Assembly: GCA_030830145.1 (NCBI GenBank)
Contig: JAURNO010000403.1
Span: 1-5,790 of the forward strand
DNA from: Verrucomicrobiota bacterium
Lineage (GTDB): Bacteria; Verrucomicrobiota; Verrucomicrobiia; Opitutales; Seribacteraceae
Length of the DNA: 5,790 nucleotides
Direction of reading: 5' to 3'
How positions within the stretch are numbered: the first letter of the stretch is position 1; each line of letters begins with the position of its first letter. Below are positions 1-5,790 of the stretch, in pieces. The translations under genes were made by a program, and so were the position numbers. A model generated the notes under the pieces. It made no database searches. It had not been told where the DNA came from and saw only the letters and a list, made by a program, of their open reading frames with translations.

Positions 1-3000
1 AGGAGTCGCTGTTCTCTTTGCAGTTGAATCGTTTCCTTTCGAACTTCCGTGGCCTCTTCTTCCGGCTTGCCTGCAATGGATTCCGACTGTCCTTGTGCTT
101 TTCGAGCTTTTTTTGCAAGTTGCCGAGCAAGCTCCGGCAAACTGGGAGCGAGTTGATCGAGTCTTTCACGCGCCTTCTTTACGGAGGGAGACAAAAGTTT
201 GATCACTCTTCGCAAATCCGCCTGCACTAACTCGACTTCCTCCACCACCGACAGGGGGGCTCGGTCGAGTTTCTCGACGCGTCTGACCATTTCCTCATCA
301 ATGGCCTTTACATAGGATTGCTTATGGAGTTCCCGAAGAATCTTCGCCGCCTCGGAACGGTCTTCATGGGTGCCGGTAAATTGATTGATCGGGATTCCGG
401 CGATCCGGCCGGAAAGGATTCGCCAGGGGGCAGCAGCTGCACCCCAATGAATGGCTCTTTCGGCCCGGTTGTCTGATTTGACCATTTCCCATTTTTCCTT
501 GTTTGCGAAGGTGAGGGCAAGACCGAGAGATTCCACGGCTTCATGGTAAGTTTCCAAAAGCCTGAAAATGTCTTTGAGCTCCCTGAATTTTCCGCTCATG
601 GGAACGGCTTCATTGGCGGAAGTGATTTTACCCTCTTCAACGGGAACCGAGTGGTCGAATTCGAAGCCAAATGCCTTGGTGATTTTTCCGACAAAGCGGC
701 GGTGCTCTTCCGTTTGGCAGTTTTCATACCAATCGTGAAGGTAGGTTTCGAAGCTTCTTTTTTCTTTCCCCTTCTTTTCATTCAACGCAGAACAGGCGGC
801 CCATCCGGTCGGATCCTTTTCGAAGAAGGGTAGGATTTTAACTGCGGCTTGAAGGTTTAGAGGGCGGTTTCTCGGGTCCTTGACCAAAGTCTCTTTTTCT
901 TTGGCATACCAGTCCGCCATACTCAGGTCTTCGGGCCAAGTTTGCTTATCGATTCTTTCTTGAGCATATTCGTCGAATGATTTGGCATACGATTTCCAAT
1001 TGGGGTAGGGCGGGTTAGTCTTCCAATCAACGCTCAGTTTTTTGAGGGCATACAGGGAGGCGGTCTCGCAAAGCATTTCCTCGAACCAATGATTGCTCTG
1101 TTCGCCTTCCTTGAAACCGCAAAGAATATGCCCGATTTCATGGGAGAATTGAAAGGCGTACTGGGCCCAGTATCGATCACCTGTGTTAAGGTTCACTAAA
1201 TATTCTCCAGCTTCCCCCCTACGGAACAGGACGATTGGACCGTCGCTCGAACGCCCTATGTTTATGGGGTCCCAATCGTACCTTTCTGCATGTGGGAAGA
1301 GTTGGCGTGCCGTTGACCTAAGGACCGCCAATACGTCGGCTTGGTTTGCCGATCCCCAGTCTTGGTGGACGAGTCGTATTTCCGGTGTTTTGTCTTGCTC
1401 TTGTTTAGTCAACGGTCCCGTTTGCTTTTGAGCGCCGAACAGCTCTACGAGGCGACGGAGAGCACGGGCGGTCTGACCCAAATCTTTTACGAATCGGGAG
1501 TCTGCATCTTTCCTTGATTCTTCCAGCCGGGCTCGGCCTTGGATATTCGATACGAGGGCAGTCCCGTGAATCTTGCTCATTACCTCCCTTTGTACCCACT
1601 TCCCTTTGGAGGCGGTCCATGAAGAGTAATCAGGGTTGCTTTCGATTGCGGTAACCAAAGCGGAGACGTCGTTGATTTGATTGGAGGTTTGTGGAATCTG
1701 CCAGAGAAAGTTTTCCCGACCGGAGCGAGAGGAACGAACCGTCGAACGCAACCGGTTGTTTTCGGTGTCTTGGATTTGTCTTACCTTATTGTTCCAATCT
1801 TTGACTGTTCTCGCCAAAAGGTCGCGTTGACTTTTTGTTTCGTTACCTTCGAGAGCTTCGCGAACTTGGTTCTCCACTTTGTCCATGCTCCTGAACACAT
1901 GACTGCGACCGGAGGTGGGACCGAGCTTCAGGACACTTTCGATGGTTCGCCAATGATTGATCGCGACTTCTTGCCTGCGCGTGATCGATTTATAGTGGTA
2001 GTCCTTCTTGAGTAGCTCCTCGAGTTCATTCTGGTTTTTGACTAGTTGTCTCAGGTAAGTTCCGGCAATGGCACGGACTTGGTTACCCAAAAGGCCTTGT
2101 GTTACGTTTCTTAGGTTTCCGGTCAACCCTCGGTCTTGTTCGACTGTCGCTCTGAATTCCCGGATGACTTCCTTGCGGATATTCGGGTCCTCGGTTGCAA
2201 TCGCAGTTTCCGCACGGCTGAGGGCTTTGGCCGCACGTAGTTGGGTCATTGAATTGATTGCTCTGGCAAGATAAGAAACTTCGAAAGAATCCGTTCCCCT
2301 CGGCATTGCAGTTAGAGTGGTCAGGGTTTTGTCGAGGAGGAGATTGCTTTCCTCCACCAGAGAGTTGGACAGGGAACGCAATTCTTGTGCATCCGCAGAG
2401 GAAATGGGTCGATTGTGGTCATTGAGTGAGGAGTCGTAGAGTTGGATGGTGGCTTTTGCCCGATCGTCGGCCGAAGACGCAAGTTTTGTTATTCCCTCGA
2501 CGACCATGCTTTTTAACTTGATCGTCTGGAGCGAGGAAAGGTCAAGATCGCGCGAAATAATGGAAAGCTGAATTGATTCGGATTCACCAGTGGCGCCCTT
2601 TCTGTCGAAGGCAACGATCTTGAGGGCGGCTTGGTCGTTAGGCCTAAGTTTCAAGTCGATCAGGTCCAAGTCGAATTGAAAGCTCACTTCCTTCTTGTCA
2701 ATGGGGGTGGGTAGACCAGGTATGGGAAGTTTTTTCCAACCGCGTTTGTTCACTTGGACGTGACATTCGATTTTCTCGAGTGGGAGGTCGTCCCGGGCCG
2801 CTATGGTGAGGGGAAAAATATCGTCCAAAGCGGCTAAGACCGACCTCTCTTCAGGTGAGATGATCCGAACCGCAGGGGCTTCATCCAATTGGACATTGAT
2901 CTCGTAGGCTTGCGAAGGTTTGCTTTGCCAACCGGTTTGACCGGAGGTCACGTCCATCACTCGGTAAGTTCCGGGGTTTTGGAGAATGTGTGAACCAGTC

Positions 3001-4130
3001 AAGGTCGTTCCATCCTCGTTGGGCGTGAGTTCGAGCTTGGAGGCTCCCGGGCCCGTCAGGTCGAGTTCAATGACACCGCCGGTAACCGGTTGGTTGACCT
3101 GTAGAACCAAGTCGACTTTCGTTCCTTCCCAACCTTCCAAATCACCCCTGTCTTCGGTTACGGTTTCCGATTCCAACCGGGTATATTCAGGGTAATGGTA
3201 AGTTTTTGCAAATGAAGTCACGTAGGGACGGGAAGCTACATCCATTTCGATCCATTGAGCGGTCGTAGAACCGACGTTCATGGTTACGGGTGAGTCGTCG
3301 ACAAGAATGCGGTACTCGAATTTTTCTCTTTCGACGTTATGGTCGATCGAGAATTGGTTGTTTTTGCGACCGGTCATGGCAACGGGTTTTTGCTTTTTTC
3401 CTCCAACCCTGGTTTCCAACTCGACTTGACCGAATGACTGATCTTTTTCCTTGCCGCTGACGGCGACTAAAAAGCGCAGAGGCTCGCTTTTCGGAGTGAC
3501 CGTGACGTCTTCCCCAGGGGCAAGGATCCTGACTTCGATGTCGGTGACGGCCGCGATGTTCGCTCCAGGCAAAAGAGCTCGTCCAATTGCTCTCTGGAAT
3601 TTACCTCCGAAATCCGGATTGTAGAGCAAAATCAGGGTTAAGGCAATCAGGCCGCCCGTCGCGATCAACCATCTGCGTAACCGGGCCAAGGGCAAGGTGC
3701 TTGTCATGTCGAGAGTCTCGACTCGGGAGGAAACGTCCTTTTGGACAAGCTTCCGAAAGATTTCCGAGTCCGTTTCCATTCCATCTCCCCTTGCCAGCTC
3801 AACTGCCGATAGAAGGTCTTCTTTAAGATCGGGTGCCGCTTGCTCGATCAAGCGGGCAAGCTTTCTGCGACTAGGCAATTGGATGAGCAACCTGGCGCAG
3901 GTCCGCCAAACGGCAATCACCACGGTCGCATAACCCAAGAAGGAGAAGGTTGTGCGCAATTCGTCGGGCATGCGTGCTTGCGTCAGGTAATCCACAATGG
4001 CAAGGGATGAAAATACACCAAGGAGTGTTACGATAGCCGTACAGACGCCTCGAAGGATGATCAAGTTGCGGCGCCTTCGACGGAAGTCTTCGAGTTTACC
4101 GGCGATGATTGGGTCTAATTGAACGCTCAT
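1..4130 (-). CDS. Giant DUF4175-like membrane protein with an embedded zinc-metallopeptidase-like module (3' end beyond window)
   Basis: At least 1376 codons are read without a stop from ATG at 4130-4128 to the left edge, so the C terminus is missing. The start is the first ATG after an in-frame TAA (4139-4137). Seen in order: Arg17-Arg21 cluster; hydrophobic helices at about 24-46, 61-79 and 154-171; a beta-rich region about 195-526 with a YHYPEYT motif at 311-317, resembling the P-x-Y-T motif of DUF4175 proteins; a charged helical region about 528-905; a zincin-like module about 917-1156 with HEIGH at 997-1001; then a further helical region rich in Lys, Glu and Arg to the edge. Positive charges before helix 1 and in the 80-153 loop (RRK at 88-90) suggest that everything after helix 3 is periplasmic. 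DUF4175-type proteins are known near MoxR/DUF58/VWA genes, but their function is unclear. The family assignment rests on architecture and gene context and is moderately sure; the open frame is very sure. Substrate and role are unknown. Confidence 0.9.
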   Translation of the reverse strand, partial: MSVQLDPIIAGKLEDFRRRRRNLIILRGVCTAIVTLLGVFSSLAIVDYLTQARMPDELRTTFSFLGYATVVIAVWRTCARLLIQLPSRRKLARLIEQAAPDLKEDLLSAVELARGDGMETDSEIFRKLVQKDVSSRVETLDMTSTLPLARLRRWLIATGGLIALTLILLYNPDFGGKFQRAIGRALLPGANIAAVTDIEVRILAPGEDVTVTPKSEPLRFLVAVSGKEKDQSFGQVELETRVGGKKQKPVAMTGRKNNQFSIDHNVEREKFEYRILVDDSPVTMNVGSTTAQWIEMDVASRPYVTSFAKTYHYPEYTRLESETVTEDRGDLEGWEGTKVDLVLQVNQPVTGGVIELDLTGPGASKLELTPNEDGTTLTGSHILQNPGTYRVMDVTSGQTGWQSKPSQAYEINVQLDEAPAVRIISPEERSVLAALDDIFPLTIAARDDLPLEKIECHVQVNKRGWKKLPIPGLPTPIDKKEVSFQFDLDLIDLKLRPNDQAALKIVAFDRKGATGESESIQLSIISRDLDLSSLQTIKLKSMVVEGITKLASSADDRAKATIQLYDSSLNDHNRPISSADAQELRSLSNSLVEESNLLLDKTLTTLTAMPRGTDSFEVSYLARAINSMTQLRAAKALSRAETAIATEDPNIRKEVIREFRATVEQDRGLTGNLRNVTQGLLGNQVRAIAGTYLRQLVKNQNELEELLKKDYHYKSITRRQEVAINHWRTIESVLKLGPTSGRSHVFRSMDKVENQVREALEGNETKSQRDLLARTVKDWNNKVRQIQDTENNRLRSTVRSSRSGRENFLWQIPQTSNQINDVSALVTAIESNPDYSSWTASKGKWVQREVMSKIHGTALVSNIQGRARLEESRKDADSRFVKDLGQTARALRRLVELFGAQKQTGPLTKQEQDKTPEIRLVHQDWGSANQADVLAVLRSTARQLFPHAERYDWDPINIGRSSDGPIVLFRRGEAGEYLVNLNTGDRYWAQYAFQFSHEIGHILCGFKEGEQSNHWFEEMLCETASLYALKKLSVDWKTNPPYPNWKSYAKSFDEYAQERIDKQTWPEDLSMADWYAKEKETLVKDPRNRPLNLQAAVKILPFFEKDPTGWAACSALNEKKGKEKRSFETYLHDWYENCQTEEHRRFVGKITKAFGFEFDHSVPVEEGKITSANEAVPMSGKFRELKDIFRLLETYHEAVESLGLALTFANKEKWEMVKSDNRAERAIHWGAAAAPWRILSGRIAGIPINQFTGTHEDRSEAAKILRELHKQSYVKAIDEEMVRRVEKLDRAPLSVVEEVELVQADLRRVIKLLSPSVKKARERLDQLAPSLPELARQLAKKARKAQGQSESIAGKPEEEATEVRKETIQLQREQRL
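663..1382 (-). other. Zincin (HExxH) metallopeptidase-like module, about residues 917-1156 of the large protein
   Basis: The segment FQFSHEIGHILCG contains HEIGH at residues 997-1001 and fits the extended zincin pattern: uncharged residues between Glu and the second His, hydrophobic residues after it. By family knowledge His997 and His1001 would bind zinc and Glu998 would be the general base. Downstream, HWFEEMLCETAS (1014-1025) resembles the W-x-N-E glutamate-helix of gluzincins such as M1 aminopeptidases. Aligned on the Trp, Glu1018 would be the third ligand, with 16 residues between it and His1001; Glu1017 and Glu1022 are alternatives. An alpha/beta-looking segment precedes the motif (about 917-985) and a helical tail follows, with aromatic residues and a basic loop KKGKEKR at 1119-1125. 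The completeness of this block suggests a whole catalytic domain rather than a chance motif. Activity and substrate cannot be told from sequence. I recall similar stand-alone proteins in planctomycetes but could not verify this. Confidence 0.72.
1578..1591 (-). promoter_or_regulatory. Shine-Dalgarno-like motif before an internal in-frame ATG (Met851)
   Basis: On the coding strand AAAGGGAGGT (1591-1582) stands directly before an in-frame ATG (1580-1578). It is a far better anti-SD match than anything before the annotated start of this gene. The spacing, about two bases between GGAGG and ATG, is shorter than the usual five to nine, which argues against efficient use. If it worked, it would make a separate soluble product carrying the zincin-like module and the helical tail without the membrane anchor. 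A chance match within codons for Gln-Arg-Glu-Val is the simpler explanation. Confidence 0.2.
3606..4130 (-). other. N-terminal membrane region of the large protein (three predicted transmembrane helices)
   Basis: Residues 1-175 hold three hydrophobic stretches: about 24-46 (ILRGVCTAIVTLLGVFSS part), 61-79 (TFSFLGYATVVIAVWRTCA) and 154-171 (WLIATGGLIALTLILLYN). No signal-peptidase site is evident, so the segment is read as an anchor. The five arginines at 17-21 lie before helix 1, and the loop between helices 2 and 3 (80-153) is rich in Arg and Lys. By the positive-inside rule both are cytoplasmic, the short 47-60 loop is outside, and the remaining 1200 residues are outside. The cytoplasmic 80-153 loop contains a helical LARLIEQAAPDLKEDLLSAV segment (91-110), comparable in position to the equivalent loop in DUF4175-type proteins. 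Confidence 0.75.
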
Positions 4131-4152
4131 GTCATTTTATTCGTTCGATGGT
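4131..4152. other. 22-base gap between the two genes
   Basis: This is the only non-coding sequence in the window. Read on the coding strand it is A/T-rich next to the start (AACGAATAAAATGAC) and contains no recognisable Shine-Dalgarno core, no hairpin and no run of T that could form a terminator. The short distance and shared direction support co-transcription. The downstream start may rely on translational coupling or on leaderless-like, SD-independent initiation, which is common in the PVC group and in Bacteroidetes. An overlapping ATG at 4135-4133 runs into TGA after two codons and is not used. Confidence 0.75.
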
Positions 4153-5790
4153 TTAAAGCATGCCTGCTCGTTTTCTCAGGAAAAGTTCAAGCCCTAGAAT
4201 AAGAACGATGGGGATAAACCACCAATAGCTTTGCCAAAGGGCAATTTCCTTGGTTACGAGTTTTCCTGAACTGATGGGTTTGAGCAAATCATTAAGCCTC
4301 CCAATCTGTTCCTCCCGAAGGTAAGTTCCGCCGGATAACTTAGCGACTTCCTGCAAGAGTTCTTCGTTGCAAGTCAGGGTCGAAAGCTCCGGGCTTTCCG
4401 GTTGACGGACAAGAAAGCCGACCCGGCTTCTCAACTCGTTTTCCTCATAGAGTCCATCTACGCGAACGGTTATCTCGTGTTGACCCGATAACAAAGGAGG
4501 GGTGTTCCCACGAAAAAGTCCTCCGGACTCGGCATTGGTTTCCAAAGGAACGGTCGCCACGATCTTGCCTTCTTTCCAAATGAGTCCTTCCACGGAGAGA
4601 TCGGGGTCACTCAAGGGCTTGCCTTCGCGATCTCGAACGCGAATTCGCAGGGCGGCCGATTCACCAGGTTGATAAGAAGAGGCACCCGGATCAATGGCGA
4701 CGAATTCATCCCTCACGGCAAATGGTTTTTCCATAATCCAGGAAGCCAACTGATTCCAGTACCGTTGGTGATACTTGTCTGCGACCTCAAAGCGCCAACG
4801 CCAGGTTCCGTCGAAGCCGGCGTAAAGAATCCGTCCTGCTCCTGCGGTACGGGAAACCAACAAAGGGACGGATTCCACGGAGTGTTTGTCCTTGTCTGTG
4901 CTCGCTTCAAGAAAAACTTCCGTTCCGGGAAGAGCCTCGGTCGGCGCTACCCATCCCGGCAAAGGAAGATAACTCCACAACTCCGCATTGCGTTCGGGAG
5001 AAGGGGCGAGAAAAAGAGCAGTTTCAGAACGACCCCGTTCGGTCAGGCGGAACGATTCGGCAGGGAGTCGAACCTTGGTTTCGTCGAGCCATTTGACGGG
5101 AAGCAGTTGGGCGATGGGGTGATTCTCTTCCTTGGCGTATTCCCGGAATTTTTGACGTGGACCATCAAGAAGAATGATTCCACCACCCCGGTTGGTGGCA
5201 AATTCGTTGATCCAAGTGAGTTCCTCTTCTTTGAGCAGGCCCGACGCCAATTCACCGAAAATTACGAGGTCAAAAGCGAAGAGGCTTTTTTTGTCCTGGG
5301 GAAACGACTCGCCGTCCTCACCCCTGAGTAAATCTGGTTGAGCCGCACCGGCTCCTGCGAAGACGGCGGTGACGGTCCAACGCTCGTCACGATCGAAGAC
5401 ATTGCGTAGATAGCGGGTTTCCCACCTCGGACGCCCGTCGATGATCAGTACACTGTTCTTCTTGGTAATGGCGTCGAATGCGAAGGACTTGAGGTTGTTG
5501 TCAGTGCGAGACTCCCCCTTGACCGGTTCGACTCTCGCCTTGAATCTCATGGCTACGGAATTCACTTCGACACTGTTGTCCAGTCCCATAGCCAGAATTC
5601 GTTCTTCGACCATTTCTTCGATGGAGAAATCGAAATCGATACGCCTGCGGTTGGCGTTTATTCCAGAGAGGTTGTCGTCCCACACCTGATTGCCTTGCTC
5701 GTCTTCCACGACGATCCTGAAATCGGTTCCCACGTCCAGGTTGTCTTTAAGCGTTATGCTTCCGTGGGCCCGATCGGTTTTGAGGATCAT
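4153..5790 (-). CDS. Membrane-anchored glutamine-amidotransferase-like protein (BatA/VWA-operon type), 5' end beyond window
   Basis: The C-terminal 545 residues are present and end at TAA (4155-4153). The ATG at the window edge is probably an internal methionine, because the frame opens inside a beta-rich domain and has no N-terminal anchor. Seen in order (numbered from the edge): an Ig/CARDB-like region 1-110 ending in TDNN (96-99); an alpha/beta domain about 112-235 starting with SVLIIDGRPRWETRYLR and continuing with DLVIFGEL (174-181) and NRGGGIILLDGPRQ (200-213), typical of the class I GATase-like (flavodoxin-like) fold; a segment ending in GRILYAGFDGTWRWRF (319-334); an Ig-like domain about 372-465; a short helical segment with LSGGTYL; and a C-terminal transmembrane helix about 521-538 (YWWFIPIVLILGLELFLR) followed by RKRAG. 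The GATase-like nucleophile elbow (G-x-C-x-G) is absent, so it is probably not an active amidotransferase. Such proteins usually lie downstream of MoxR/DUF58/VWA genes, which I infer to be beyond the right edge. Their exact function is unknown. Confidence 0.9.
   Translation of the reverse strand: MILKTDRAHGSITLKDNLDVGTDFRIVVEDEQGNQVWDDNLSGINANRRRIDFDFSIEEMVEERILAMGLDNSVEVNSVAMRFKARVEPVKGESRTDNNLKSFAFDAITKKNSVLIIDGRPRWETRYLRNVFDRDERWTVTAVFAGAGAAQPDLLRGEDGESFPQDKKSLFAFDLVIFGELASGLLKEEELTWINEFATNRGGGIILLDGPRQKFREYAKEENHPIAQLLPVKWLDETKVRLPAESFRLTERGRSETALFLAPSPERNAELWSYLPLPGWVAPTEALPGTEVFLEASTDKDKHSVESVPLLVSRTAGAGRILYAGFDGTWRWRFEVADKYHQRYWNQLASWIMEKPFAVRDEFVAIDPGASSYQPGESAALRIRVRDREGKPLSDPDLSVEGLIWKEGKIVATVPLETNAESGGLFRGNTPPLLSGQHEITVRVDGLYEENELRSRVGFLVRQPESPELSTLTCNEELLQEVAKLSGGTYLREEQIGRLNDLLKPISSGKLVTKEIALWQSYWWFIPIVLILGLELFLRKRAGML
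5086..5457 (-). other. Glutamine-amidotransferase-like domain lacking a catalytic cysteine
   Basis: This covers about residues 112-235 of the partial protein. The first strand carries VLIIDGRPRWETRYLR, the usual opening of this GATase-like family. The central strand is DLVIFGEL, then a helix with EEELTWINEFATNRGGG leads into IILLDGPRQ, where an active class I GATase would carry its Gly-x-Cys-x-Gly elbow. Here Gly-Pro-Arg-Gln occupies that position and no cysteine lies near it, so a protein-protein or ligand-binding role is more likely than glutamine hydrolysis. Confidence 0.65.

Noticed and set aside
308..544. Short minus-strand frames at 308-544, 596-781 and 1405-1620
   Set aside because: They are out-of-frame shadows of the large gene, which continues through them without a stop in its own frame.
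743..781. T-rich run as a transcription terminator or slippage site
   Set aside because: It encodes the basic EKKGKEKR loop in frame and has no preceding GC-rich stem on either strand.
543..833. Plus-strand open frame of 96 residues, and similar short frames at 18-230, 1183-1431, 1677-2015, 2068-2274, 2986-3195, 3587-3826 and 3697-3933
   Set aside because: All are antisense to the long continuous minus-strand gene and show no motif or ribosome-binding context.
663..1580. The zincin-like part as a separate gene starting at Met851
   Set aside because: There is no stop codon anywhere between the membrane region and this part, and the SD-like spacing is poor; one fused protein is simpler.
3078..3092. 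Small near-palindrome CCGGTAACCGG as an operator site
   Set aside because: It is short, lies within codons of the large gene and has no second copy or promoter context.
4131..4152. Promoter or terminator between the two genes
   Set aside because: The gap is only 22 bases and contains no hairpin, T-run or promoter-like pair of boxes.
4669..5331. 220-residue plus-strand open frame
   Set aside because: It lies fully opposite the GATase-like gene, whose minus-strand protein shows recognisable domains, and its own translation is rich in Arg, Ser and Phe with no recognisable fold.
5788..5790. ATG at the right edge as the true start of the GATase-like gene
   Set aside because: The frame begins inside a beta-rich domain and lacks the N-terminal part expected for this protein type, so the start is probably beyond the window.

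Overview
The window is almost entirely coding and is read only from the minus strand. It holds two neighbouring membrane-protein genes from what looks like one operon, both cut by the window edges. The gene nearest the right edge (4153-5790, transcribed first) encodes the C-terminal 545 residues of a membrane-anchored protein with a glutamine-amidotransferase-like fold, an Ig-like domain and one C-terminal transmembrane helix. After a 22-base gap comes a very large gene (4130 down to the left edge) with at least 1376 codons and no stop inside the window. It is open at the left edge and so easy to overlook. I checked its reading frame codon by codon over the full length and found no interruption.

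The large protein has three N-terminal transmembrane helices, a beta-rich region of about 330 residues and then a long helical region. This resembles the DUF4175-type proteins often found downstream of MoxR ATPase / DUF58 / VWA (BatA-like) genes. Unexpectedly, a complete-looking zinc metallopeptidase-like module with an HEIGH motif (residues 997-1001) sits between two stretches of predicted helix. From charge distribution, the region after the third helix, including this module, is inferred to be periplasmic.

The organism is probably in the PVC group (Planctomycetes/Verrucomicrobia) or a related lineage with a complex periplasm. The reasons are the pairing of a GATase-like/VWA-associated membrane protein with a giant DUF4175-like protein, the intermediate base composition, and the lack of a Shine-Dalgarno sequence before the second gene. 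This placement is an inference, with no marker gene to confirm it.

No RNA genes, mobile elements, CRISPR arrays, long repeats, promoters or terminators could be supported. The only non-coding sequence is the 22-base gap at 4131-4152. The most interesting feature is the metallopeptidase-like module built into a MoxR/VWA-type membrane protein. It suggests a tethered periplasmic protease, or a former protease now used as a structural domain, working with the upstream GATase-like protein.
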